Shown here one piece after another: positions 1 to 6,201 of a stretch of DNA of 7,003 nucleotides. Under the pieces are notes generated by a model, which worked only from the letters and a program-made list of their open reading frames with translations, did not search any database and was not told the DNA's origin. Source of the stretch: Clostridia bacterium (lineage in GTDB: Bacteria; Bacillota_A; Clostridia; Christensenellales; Borkfalkiaceae). Location of the stretch: contig JAFWAM010000116.1 of the NCBI GenBank assembly GCA_017507595.1, positions 1 through 7,003 on the forward strand, given 5' to 3'. The first letter of the stretch is position 1. The number at the start of each line of letters is the position of its first letter. Both the position numbers and the translations under genes were made by a program.

Positions 1-106
1 CATAAAAAATAACATATCTTCTTTTCATAACTTCAAAGCATTCAAAAGAAAAATCTATTTTTTTAGTTAACGGATATTCTTTTATTAACTTATCTTTAAC
101 AATCAT
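1..106 (-). CDS. Small AT-rich gene after the RHS tip, candidate immunity protein (partial, 3' end outside window)
   Basis: An open frame starts with ATG at 104-106 and stays open to the window edge, giving 35 residues that begin MIVKDKLIKEYPLTKKIDFS and continue with FECFEVMKRRYVIFY. A Shine-Dalgarno site GAGGTG lies 6 nt upstream at 113-118, and its first base is the last base of the RHS stop codon, so translation is probably coupled to the RHS gene. The gene starts 11 nt after that stop. GC content is about 20% by hand count, lower than anything else in the window. I do not recognise the protein; the visible part is charged, aromatic and without a signal peptide, so it is probably cytoplasmic. 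The immunity role is inferred only from position: small genes directly after an RHS C-terminal tip are commonly the cognate immunity genes. It could instead be an unrelated gene or an orphan fragment of an older tip cassette. Confidence 0.72.
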   Translation of the reverse strand, partial: MIVKDKLIKEYPLTKKIDFSFECFEVMKRRYVIFY

Positions 107-112
107 ATTTTT

Positions 113-118
113 CACCTC
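113..118 (-). promoter_or_regulatory. Ribosome binding site of the downstream small gene, overlapping the RHS stop codon
   Basis: On the minus strand the sequence reads TAGAGGTGAAAAATATG, in which TAG (118-120) stops the RHS protein, GAGGTG is the Shine-Dalgarno site, and ATG (104-106) starts the next gene after a 6-nt spacer. This arrangement supports the small gene as real and suggests translational coupling. Confidence 0.75.
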
Positions 119-681
119 TAAAAATGTGGATAAATTGGAACCATAGGAACAGGTATTACTGGTACAATCTTCTTCCAATCAACACTACTCCAGTCAAATT
201 TTCTTGCAAAATTAACTATTCCTGATAATCCAGCACCGATAGCCGTTTGTAACAAAATTTTTTGTCCATATGATTTCATAAATACACTTAAGAATTTTTT
301 GGGTTCAAACCAACCACTATTCGTAGGTATTAATTTTGAACCTATCCAGTTTCCTGCAAATGTAGTAATAAAATTAATACCTAGATCAGCAACTGTTTGC
401 CACCCATTCACAGTTTCGCCTCCAATAACTGTTTCAAGTGTATCAACTCCTGTTTGAACTATAGCTCCTAACCCAGCAGCAAAAGCTAATGAAGCTCCAC
501 CTGTAAATGGAGACAAACATAATGCTAATGCATTTACACCCGAACCTAGAGCCGCGCCCGCTACTCCTCGCCATAAATCACTACCTGTTTCACCGGCAAG
601 TGCATTAGAAGCTAATTGAGCTCCTCCTCCTAAAAGTATCGCAGCTCCTACAAGTCCTATAATTGCCCAAATTGCAAAATG
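118..681 (-). other. Variable C-terminal tip of the RHS protein (residues 1299-1485)
   Basis: This part follows the conserved DPSG motif (682-693). It opens with a hydrophobic, glycine/alanine-rich stretch at residues 1300-1328 (AIWAIIGLVGAAILLGGG). Further hydrophobic stretches lie at about 1337-1377, 1395-1415 and 1439-1457, separated by short polar pieces (ETGSDLWRG, NSGWFEPKKF). It ends in an aromatic and proline-rich tail, VPVIPVPMVPIYPHF. The only histidines are residue 1299 and the penultimate residue, so no HNH, His-Asp or similar nuclease site is visible. The composition fits membrane insertion, pore formation or a translocation segment; the activity is not identified. GC content is about 35% by hand count of sampled lines against 50-58% for most of the core. 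Confidence 0.8.
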
Positions 682-3600
682 GCCTGAAGGATCGTACTTG
701 TTGATTGGATCATTTCCACAGTACGCATAAAGGTTCAAGCCATTAATAGAACTCGGATCTAAATATCCTATGCTATCTGGTGAAATCCAACGACAAAGCT
801 TGGGGCTGTAATACCTTGTATTGCAGTAGTAAAGGCCGGTTTCGACGTCGTAGTAATATCCCCTGTATCTGAACGGGTTGCACATGGCAAGCTGAGGAAG
901 ATTGGTGTTTGTCACAATGTGGTTACCCCAGGCATCGTAAGCATACCCTGCCTTGATATTGCCGCCTTCGTCATAGATAGCAATGACGTCGCCCTGCAGA
1001 TTTTTATGGTAATAGTACGTAACGGGCGTTGCGCCGTTAAAGCTGTAGGTAACGCCTACAACGCCGCCCTCGTCGTAGAGGAAGATAAGCTCCCTCGTGG
1101 TGGAAGCACTTTCGGTATAATACTCGGTAGTATATTCCCGTATAAGCCTGCCATCGCCGTCGTAAGTATAAGCGGTGTTACTGCCAATAGAAAAGTCACC
1201 GGAATAACCCTCGCCCGGGTCGTAGGTGTAGGTTTTTGTCAAACGTCTGCCCTGCCCGTCGTAGGTAAAGCGCACGTCCTCGGCAGAATAACCAAAGCTT
1301 GTGTCCACGTCGTCGTAAACGCGCATAAGCCTACCCTTGTCCCATACGAGTACCTTGTCCCCACACCTTACCGGGCAGCCCAGGCTGTTGTACTGTATGG
1401 CGTTGCCGTTTACTGCGGTAAGCTTATCCGGTGAAGCGCTGTCGTAAGAATAATTCCTTTCCCTTAGTACGCCAGTGGGGGTTGGGCTCAGGGTAAAGTC
1501 GTATTCCTTTACCTTTGTTACGTTGCCAATATTATTATATTCGTAAACAAAGGTCTTGTCAAGTGCTTCGTTATTTTCCCGTACAAGCTGACCAAATTCG
1601 TCGTAGGTGTAAGTCCTGTAGTTACTGCTGCCGTCCTTTGCCGTGTAGGTATTGGCCACTATCCTGCCCATGGCGTCGTAGGAATACCCGTTGTTGCCCA
1701 GGTTTACGCCAAGTCGGGTGTCCTGAACACGGCTTATTCTTGTTTTGTTGTAGGTTATGTTTTTGTTAAACACGGCCTGACCCATATACGTTTGCTTAAA
1801 ATACGGCCTGTTGAAGGCGTCAAAGGAAGTCGTGGTACGGGTTTTTTCCTGCCCGTCAACAAGGTACGCGTCCGTTTTGATGGCATCGCTTGCATAGGCC
1901 GTGTCGTCTGCGTCACGGTAGGTAAGCACCCTGCTTACGTTGTGGCGGCTTTCCGGGTCGTACATGCACGTTTTTCTTGTGAGGCGGTTAAGCCCGTCAT
2001 AATGATACGCTTGTGTTTTGACCGTGTTACCGTCGGCGTCATACTCTTGTGAAAAGGACAGGTTGTCCTTATTGTACCCGTATTTTGTCACGTGGCCTGT
2101 CATCAGGTCGGTGGATGCTGCCGGTTTGCCGTCACCGTTGTTTACATCCGCAAGCAAAAATTCACTTTGGACATTGCCGTCCTCGTCCTGATACAAGATA
2201 TGTGTTGGTCTTACGTCATAGGTATTTGTTATACGGCCGTCCAGGGCGGTAAGCCTGCCGTAGCTATCATATCTGCTGACAAGACTGTAATTTGGCGCGC
2301 CTTGGCTTGGATAATACGCAGAAACGGTCTTTTTGTCACTTGAAAGGCTTAACTCCTCAATAGCGACGTTGTTTTTTGCAACGGAAGAAAGTGTATCCCC
2401 GTCGTAGCCCATGGTGTACGTTAAGGCGCCCACGCTATACCCACCGGGTAGCCCTTTTGACGTATACGTAAATTGATGGGTCCTTTCCGCCTCGCTGCCA
2501 AAAGTCCTTGATTGCAGGGCGGCGCAATCGCTGTCAAAGGCGTCCTCTACCGTCAATCCGCCGCTTACGACCGATTTTGTTACCACGCCCCAGGTGGGGT
2601 CGGTTGTGTAAGCGGTTACAGTGCCAAACTCGTCCGTGGTTGATAATAAAAAATCATTGGCGTCATACTCTGCGGTGGTAGTAATTGCTTCCGTGCTGTT
2701 GGGCACGGAAACGGTCTGAGATATTATTAGCCCGTTATTTTCATTTCTGACGTAGGCCGTGGTCACACCAAGGTCGGTGGATTGAATAAGATCAAGCTTG
2801 CTGTTGTAGATTTCCGACCTTAGTACGCTGTTGTTTTTTAAGGTGTGGGTTTCAAGGTGCATGCCGCCGTCAACGGCGCTGACCACGTTTGTTTTTGTCA
2901 CGTACTCGTTGCCCTTTTTTGTATGCATTTTACCAATGGAAAGTCCGCTTACCGAAGATTGCGTTAAGACCCCCTCGGGCGAATAGTAGCGGATGTGAAG
3001 GGTGCCCGAAAGGGGTAATATGCCACGCCCGTCGTTATAATAAATTTCGCCCGTGTGGGTACCGAAGGCCTCATTGATTTTAAAACGCATAAGGTCGTTG
3101 ATTGTGATGGGATAAGCGGTTTTGCTTAAAACGCTTGCACCGCTAATATATTCGATTGAATCGGTTATGGGTACAATGGCCTCGCTGCCGTCTGCGTTAA
3201 CATGCATTAACACGCCTGTGGATTTTTTAAGGTTGTCATTATATTCCTCCATCAGATCTTCTTCGACGGACGTGCCTGTCAATCTGAAGTCACAAGCCCT
3301 GATAACGTTGTCCTTTTCCCTTGTGGTGATAGAAATAAAAGGGCTGTCCTCCTTGTAAAACGAAATGCTGAAATAGTTCCATTGATCCTTTACAAGCCCA
3401 CTGATTTTATGCGGACCGTAAGTAACGTCGTTGTAAGTAATATCTACGTTGGCTTCGGTCACGTCCGTTACCGGCATAAGCCACCCTGACAATGTTACCA
3501 TGCCCGAAAAGCTTGACGATGTAAGGTATCTGTTCTTGTCCGTGTGCATATTATCCGTTTCGCACGCCATTATCTGCCCGTCGCCGTAGCCTTGACTGCC

Positions 3601-4575
3601 CGCGGCCTTTTCGTTATTATAATACGTAACCCTGCCCGGATAGTAGGACGTATTTGCAGTGGGTTGGGCAATAAATTGGGGATTTAGCTTCTCGTAGGAA
3701 TATGCAGGCTTTTCCTTGGAAAATTGTACCCTGGTCGTCACACCGTGAAAATTTGTAACGTCAACGATGCTTGCTTTGCCTGCAGTATCACAGCCCACAA
3801 AGGTGTAGACCCTTCTGTCAAGGATTTTGCTTCCCATCCTTTTTTCAAGGGTGACCGTATCACCGTCTGTGACTGCCGTCGCCGTATAGACGGCCTCGGT
3901 TAAGTCTTGGTTGGCCCCATCAATAGAGCTGACTGTAAAAGCCCCATTGGCAAAGGTTAAATGATATTTTACCCCCGTATAGTGGTTTACCGTTACCGTA
4001 TTTTGACCGTAGGTAAAGGCTGTTGTATAAGCTTCATCACCGTAGCTATACACGATGGACGTAAGCGCGGTATAACCGCTGTTATAGTTAAACGTAACCG
4101 TTTTCGTACCCTTATATACTACTGAAATAAGCTTATCTGCATAATAATTAAAGCTGATGATCGTGTTGCCGTATTTGTCCTTGATGGATGAAATGCCGCC
4201 GTCGGCCTTGAAAATTTCCGTGCTGTAATCGGGGTTTTCAAGAACGTATTGCGAGCCCACAAGTCGGATTATACGACGTGATCCGTCGTCAAAGGCATAT
4301 TTGTTGTCAAAACGGTTTAGCTTTACCAACGTACCGTCGCCGTCCTCGTAGCTGTCAGGATACCCGTCGGCAAAAACAATCCTCTTTTGCAAGCTGATTT
4401 TAAACCCGTTTGCAATGTAATAAGGATTGTTTGATATCCTTGAATTGTAGTTAAGAAACAACGATAGATTGTTGCGTGCATCCCCAAAGGATAGTATCGG
4501 CAGCCCGTATAAGATATGCTTGCTTGGTGCGGCCACGTTGGGGCTTCCAACCTCATATTTTTTAATAAATGCCAT
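118..4575 (-). CDS. RHS/YD-repeat polymorphic toxin-like protein, 1485 residues
   Basis: RHS proteins form a hollow shell of YD repeats that encloses a C-terminal toxin tip used against neighbouring cells. The start is set at ATG 4573-4575 because AAAGGAG lies 9 nt upstream; the in-frame GTG at 4711-4713 has no spaced ribosome site and sits in a hairpin stem. Residues 1-300 are beta-rich with some YD-like motifs (such as DKYGN). Residues about 310-445 resemble a jelly-roll or carbohydrate-binding module. Residues about 590-1298 are the YD-repeat core, with motifs such as SRYDSYGRLTAL, YSYDAMGRIVAN, YTYDEFGQLVRE and YTYDGDGRLIRE. The family signature NPFRYRGYYYDVETGLYY begins near residue 1233, and the shell closes with SPDSIGYLDP (1265-1274) and YDPSG (1294-1298). 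A 187-residue hydrophobic tip follows. I see no signal peptide, LPxTG anchor or PAAR domain, so the export route is unclear. GC falls from 50-58% in the core to about 35% in the tip, which suggests exchange of the tip. Membership of the RHS family is secure; toxicity is inferred. Confidence 0.96.
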   Translation of the reverse strand: MAFIKKYEVGSPNVAAPSKHILYGLPILSFGDARNNLSLFLNYNSRISNNPYYIANGFKISLQKRIVFADGYPDSYEDGDGTLVKLNRFDNKYAFDDGSRRIIRLVGSQYVLENPDYSTEIFKADGGISSIKDKYGNTIISFNYYADKLISVVYKGTKTVTFNYNSGYTALTSIVYSYGDEAYTTAFTYGQNTVTVNHYTGVKYHLTFANGAFTVSSIDGANQDLTEAVYTATAVTDGDTVTLEKRMGSKILDRRVYTFVGCDTAGKASIVDVTNFHGVTTRVQFSKEKPAYSYEKLNPQFIAQPTANTSYYPGRVTYYNNEKAAGSQGYGDGQIMACETDNMHTDKNRYLTSSSFSGMVTLSGWLMPVTDVTEANVDITYNDVTYGPHKISGLVKDQWNYFSISFYKEDSPFISITTREKDNVIRACDFRLTGTSVEEDLMEEYNDNLKKSTGVLMHVNADGSEAIVPITDSIEYISGASVLSKTAYPITINDLMRFKINEAFGTHTGEIYYNDGRGILPLSGTLHIRYYSPEGVLTQSSVSGLSIGKMHTKKGNEYVTKTNVVSAVDGGMHLETHTLKNNSVLRSEIYNSKLDLIQSTDLGVTTAYVRNENNGLIISQTVSVPNSTEAITTTAEYDANDFLLSTTDEFGTVTAYTTDPTWGVVTKSVVSGGLTVEDAFDSDCAALQSRTFGSEAERTHQFTYTSKGLPGGYSVGALTYTMGYDGDTLSSVAKNNVAIEELSLSSDKKTVSAYYPSQGAPNYSLVSRYDSYGRLTALDGRITNTYDVRPTHILYQDEDGNVQSEFLLADVNNGDGKPAASTDLMTGHVTKYGYNKDNLSFSQEYDADGNTVKTQAYHYDGLNRLTRKTCMYDPESRHNVSRVLTYRDADDTAYASDAIKTDAYLVDGQEKTRTTTSFDAFNRPYFKQTYMGQAVFNKNITYNKTRISRVQDTRLGVNLGNNGYSYDAMGRIVANTYTAKDGSSNYRTYTYDEFGQLVRENNEALDKTFVYEYNNIGNVTKVKEYDFTLSPTPTGVLRERNYSYDSASPDKLTAVNGNAIQYNSLGCPVRCGDKVLVWDKGRLMRVYDDVDTSFGYSAEDVRFTYDGQGRRLTKTYTYDPGEGYSGDFSIGSNTAYTYDGDGRLIREYTTEYYTESASTTRELIFLYDEGGVVGVTYSFNGATPVTYYYHKNLQGDVIAIYDEGGNIKAGYAYDAWGNHIVTNTNLPQLAMCNPFRYRGYYYDVETGLYYCNTRYYSPKLCRWISPDSIGYLDPSSINGLNLYAYCGNDPINKYDPSGHFAIWAIIGLVGAAILLGGGAQLASNALAGETGSDLWRGVAGAALGSGVNALALCLSPFTGGASLAFAAGLGAIVQTGVDTLETVIGGETVNGWQTVADLGINFITTFAGNWIGSKLIPTNSGWFEPKKFLSVFMKSYGQKILLQTAIGAGLSGIVNFARKFDWSSVDWKKIVPVIPVPMVPIYPHF

Positions 4576-4584
4576 AGTTTTTTT

Positions 4585-4591
4585 CTCCTTT
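4585..4591 (-). promoter_or_regulatory. Ribosome binding site fixing the RHS start
   Basis: AAAGGAG is read on the minus strand, 9 nt before the ATG at 4573-4575. It decides the start against an upstream GTG (4711-4713) that would add 46 residues of lysine-rich sequence with no RHS character. Confidence 0.88.
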
Positions 4592-4682
4592 AATATATTT
4601 TTCTTGTTGCTTTTTGCGTTGTGTTTACCCAAAAAAATCGCTGTTAAACGGCTTATATGCGGACTTTTTGGATAAAACGGTA

Positions 4683-4722
4683 TTTTAAAGGGCGACCTCA
4701 GGCTTGAGGCCACCCTTTAAAA
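4683..4722 (-). other. 18-bp RNA hairpin in the RHS leader, possible attenuator or partial terminator
   Basis: The arms 4683-4700 and 4705-4722 pair over 18 bp around a 4-nt loop. As minus-strand RNA the stem is unbroken, with two G-U wobbles; as plus-strand RNA the same positions become two C-A mismatches. That asymmetry says the structure works in minus-strand RNA, the direction of the RHS message. The 3' arm ends CCCUUUAAAA and is followed by UACCGUUUUAUCC, so there is no clean U tract and efficient simple termination is doubtful. It lies between the promoter and the start codon. Confidence 0.65.
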
Positions 4723-4831
4723 GGTTCGGTTATTAAATTTTGTTTCTTTGACCCACAAAGGTTGTCTTTGATCTGTTTTTTTGTTAATGCACCCCCTTTT
4801 AAAACAAATAAATTTCCCAAGCGTTGACTAT

Positions 4832-4861
4832 ATTATACACTTTCAAAAAAGGCGATTTCAA
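4832..4861 (-). promoter_or_regulatory. SigA-type promoter for the RHS gene
   Basis: Read on the minus strand, TTGAAA (4856-4861) is followed after 18 bp by a perfect TATAAT (4832-4837). An AT-rich stretch just upstream, including T7A7 at 4884-4897, could act as an UP element. It lies downstream of both terminators and is the only good promoter I see before the RHS start. A weaker alternative, TTGACA (4899-4904) with TTTAAA 17 bp on (4876-4881), lies just upstream. Confidence 0.7.
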
Positions 4862-4905
4862 GACTCACTGCCATTTTTAAATGTTTTTTTAAAAAAATTG
4901 TCAAT

Positions 4906-4937
4906 AAAAAAACCGCGGCTTTTTTGCCACGGTTTTT
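4906..4937 (-). terminator. Second intrinsic terminator downstream of rpsI
   Basis: On the minus strand, AAAAACCGTGGC, a loop of six A, and GCCGCGGTTTTT form a 12-bp stem (7 bp of core plus the A/U pairs) with one U-G wobble, followed by a run of seven U. The same sequence as plus-strand RNA has a C-A mismatch, so the minus-strand reading is favoured. It lies about 90 bp past the first terminator. The stretch between them (4938-5024) shows no supportable gene, so this is most simply a backup terminator. Confidence 0.8.
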
Positions 4938-5024
4938 CTTTCGGCTTAAAATCTTTTTTGATCTTACGCTGCCCTTTGGATAATGAAAAATAAATATGCG
5001 CCGTATTAACGATATTTCAGCATG

Positions 5025-5056
5025 AAAAAAGCACCCACAAGGTGAGTGCTTTTTTT
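5025..5056 (-). terminator. Intrinsic terminator of the rplM-rpsI operon
   Basis: On the minus strand GCACTCAC, loop CTT, and GTGGGTGC form an 8-bp stem with one U-G wobble, flanked by six A before and six U after. It begins about 20 nt after the rpsI stop codon. A small extra hairpin (ACCCA/TGGGT, near 5062-5074) precedes it. Confidence 0.9.
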
Positions 5057-5076
5057 GAAAAACCCAAAATGGGTGA

Positions 5077-5487
5077 TTATCTCTTTGAGAACTGAGGAGC
5101 ACGACGAGCTTTCTTTAAGCCGTACTTCTTTCTTTCCTTCATACGTGGGTCACGTGTTAAGTAACCTGCTTTCTTAACGATGGTACGGAGTTCAGGTTCT
5201 GCAACGACAAGTGCGCGTGCGATACCGTGACGGATTGCGCCTGCCTGACCTGTGAAGCCGCCGCCGTTAACGTTTACGAAAACGTCGTAATTTGCTTCCT
5301 TTTCGGTTAAGGTAAGGGGTTGACGGATAACGAGCTTAACTGTGTCAAGTGCGCAGTATTCGTCAATAGATCTACCGTTGATTATATAAGTGCCGTTGCC
5401 GCCGGGAATAAGACGTACTCTTGCAACTGCTTTCTTTCTTCTGCCCGTTCCCCAGAACTGGACTTTTTTCTTTGCTGCTTTAGCCAT
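5077..5487 (-). CDS. rpsI: 30S ribosomal protein S9 (uS9)
   Basis: S9 is a protein of the 30S head; its long basic C-terminal tail reaches the decoding region and contacts the P-site tRNA. The 136-residue product carries the family's features: [14 protein letters not shown] at 13-26, [18 protein letters not shown] at 72-89, and the invariant tail [12 protein letters not shown] to the last residue. Length is close to the usual 130, the difference being a short basic N-terminal extension ([10 protein letters not shown]). AGGAGGG at 5495-5501 lies 7 nt before the ATG and gives a firm start. It is the second gene of the operon, 15 bp after the rplM stop, and is followed directly by a terminator. 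Cotranscription and balanced expression with L13 are expected, as in most bacteria. Nothing is broken or unusual. Confidence 0.98.
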   Translation of the reverse strand: MAKAAKKKVQFWGTGRRKKAVARVRLIPGGNGTYIINGRSIDEYCALDTVKLVIRQPLTLTEKEANYDVFVNVNGGGFTGQAGAIRHGIARALVVAEPELRTIVKKAGYLTRDPRMKERKKYGLKKARRAPQFSKR

Positions 5488-5502
5488 GAATGATCCCTCC
5501 TA

Positions 5503-5937
5503 TTAATACTCGATCTTAAGTTCAACGGGTTGTTGAGCCTGCTGCTTGTGTTCAGCGCCCTTGTAAACGCGTAACTTTTTAAGCATCTTTTTGCCGAGTG
5601 TGTTTTTGGGAAGCATACCCTTTACAGCTTCGTAAACGGCAACGTCTGACTTTTTAGCCATGATCTCTGAATAAGGGATCTGCTTTAAGCCACCGACGTA
5701 ACCGGTGTGGTAGGTATAAAGCTTCTGCTCTAACTTCTTGCCGGTAAGAACGACCTTATCGGTGTTTACTACGATAACGAAGTCACCGCAGTCAACGTTT
5801 GGTGTAAACGTTGGTTTGTGTTTGCCTCTTAAAACCGCTGCAACCTGAGATGCTACTCTGCCTAAAGGAATACCTGCGGCATCAACGACGTACCATTTTC
5901 TCTCAACAGTGGCAGGGTTTGCCATATATGATTTCAT
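5503..5937 (-). CDS. rplM: 50S ribosomal protein L13 (uL13)
   Basis: L13 binds 23S rRNA early in assembly of the large subunit. The 144-residue product has normal family length and motifs: KWYVVDA at 14-20, [20 protein letters not shown] at 26-45, [17 protein letters not shown] at 52-68, [10 protein letters not shown] at 76-85, [15 protein letters not shown] at 105-119, and LRVYKGAEH at 122-130. The MKSYMANP start is typical of Bacillota; CGGAGA at 5947-5952 precedes the ATG at 5935-5937 by 9 nt. The ATG at MANP (residue 5) lacks its own spaced site. It is the first gene of the rplM-rpsI operon, driven by a strong promoter about 110 bp upstream, with a structured leader of about 100 nt that may allow feedback control. 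Confidence 0.98.
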   Translation of the reverse strand: MKSYMANPATVERKWYVVDAAGIPLGRVASQVAAVLRGKHKPTFTPNVDCGDFVIVVNTDKVVLTGKKLEQKLYTYHTGYVGGLKQIPYSEIMAKKSDVAVYEAVKGMLPKNTLGKKMLKKLRVYKGAEHKQQAQQPVELKIEY

Positions 5938-6037
5938 ATGATAATTTCTCCGAAAAATTTATTTGCGCTTAATATGGCGAAGGCTTTTGGTGCAAGGGGC
6001 TAATTCGCATGAAAAAACCTCGTCCAAATCAGACGAC
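5938..6037 (-). ncRNA. Structured 5' leader of rplM, candidate L13-type ribosomal leader
   Basis: The mRNA probably starts near 6037-6038 and enters a hairpin at once: UCGUC (6032-6036) and GACGA (6020-6024) around a 7-nt loop, followed by GGUUUUUU. Two further pairings are possible but overlap: GAGGUUUUU (6013-6021) with AAAAGCCUU (5980-5988), or GCGAA (6004-6008) with UUCGC (5977-5981). A leader family before rplM (L13 leader) is known in Bacillota, so position fits, but I cannot confirm its consensus by eye. Confidence 0.35.
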
Positions 6038-6043
6038 TAACAC

Positions 6044-6072
6044 ATTTTAACTTATTATTATATTTAAGTCAA
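6044..6072 (-). promoter_or_regulatory. SigA-type promoter of the rplM-rpsI operon
   Basis: On the minus strand TTGACT (6067-6072) and TAAAAT (6044-6049) are separated by exactly 17 bp of AT-rich DNA. Each hexamer differs from the consensus at one base. The predicted start near 6037-6038 leaves a leader of about 100 nt before the L13 ATG. The strength fits a ribosomal protein operon. Confidence 0.85.
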
Positions 6073-6151
6073 GCATTTTTCGGCTTTTTTTACTGTTTTT
6101 TATTGAAGTTTTAAGCTTTTTTCCCTCTTTTTTGCCGCGGATTTTTTATAC

Positions 6152-6167
6152 CCACAATATATTGTGG
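6152..6167. promoter_or_regulatory. Perfect 16-bp palindrome CCACAATATATTGTGG, possible operator
   Basis: The two 8-bp halves are exact inverted copies with no spacer. The core CAATATATTG agrees with the pattern CwAtATaTwG of NrdR boxes, the sites of the ribonucleotide reductase repressor, as I recall it. No second box stands one or three helical turns away, and no nrd gene is in the window, so that match may be chance. It lies about 80 bp upstream of the rplM -35 box and directly before a TATAAA (6145-6150, minus strand). As RNA it is a weak 6-bp hairpin; a U run follows it only on the plus strand, where no gene is seen. Role unknown. Confidence 0.4.
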
Positions 6168-6201
6168 TCATTTTTTTGTTTTGACCGATTGACCGCCCGA
6201 T

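Larger units (their letters stand above)
4576..4825 (-). promoter_or_regulatory. Long 5' leader of the RHS mRNA
   Basis: If transcription starts 6-8 nt after the -10 box at 4832-4837, the RHS message has an untranslated leader of about 250 nt. It holds a small possible hairpin (CTTTG/CAAAG around 4754-4768), the large 18-bp hairpin at 4683-4722, and the Shine-Dalgarno site at its end. I see no convincing leader peptide with its own ribosome site and no riboswitch or T-box core that I recognise. A leader this long for a single accessory gene suggests post-initiation control, but that is inference. Confidence 0.45.

Noticed and set aside
919..3358. Several plus-strand open frames of 60-170 codons opposite the RHS gene
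   Set aside because: They are antisense to strongly supported YD-repeat coding sequence. Their length follows from the RHS codon pattern, and none has a convincing ribosome site or a recognisable product.
4576..4713. A 46-residue N-terminal extension of the RHS protein from a GTG at 4711-4713
   Set aside because: The GTG lies in the stem of the 18-bp hairpin with no spaced ribosome site, the extension is not RHS-like, and AAAGGAG sits 9 nt before the ATG at 4575.
4683..4830. T-box riboswitch, suggested by AGGGUGG at the start of the hairpin and CGCCCUUU at its end
   Set aside because: The conserved ACCGCG part is missing and only about 105 nt lie between the predicted transcript start and the hairpin, too little for a specifier stem. 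An RHS gene would also be an unusual target.
4824..4855. A divergent plus-strand promoter starting at TTGACT (4824-4829)
   Set aside because: No acceptable -10 hexamer lies 16-18 bp downstream and no plus-strand gene follows.
4833..5102. An 89-residue minus-strand open frame across the rpsI 3' end
   Set aside because: It overlaps the end of rpsI and runs through both terminators, has a low-complexity Lys/Phe composition from the A/T runs, and shows no clear ribosome site.
6152..6177. A plus-strand intrinsic terminator formed by the palindrome and the T run after it
   Set aside because: The stem is only about 6 bp with an AT-rich core, and no plus-strand gene exists upstream for it to end.
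6181..6195. Direct repeat TTGACCG with 8-bp period, and GGTCA/TGACC arms at 6166-6186
   Set aside because: The repeats are short and have no further copies, and the inverted arms enclose an A/T run without other support; chance is adequate.
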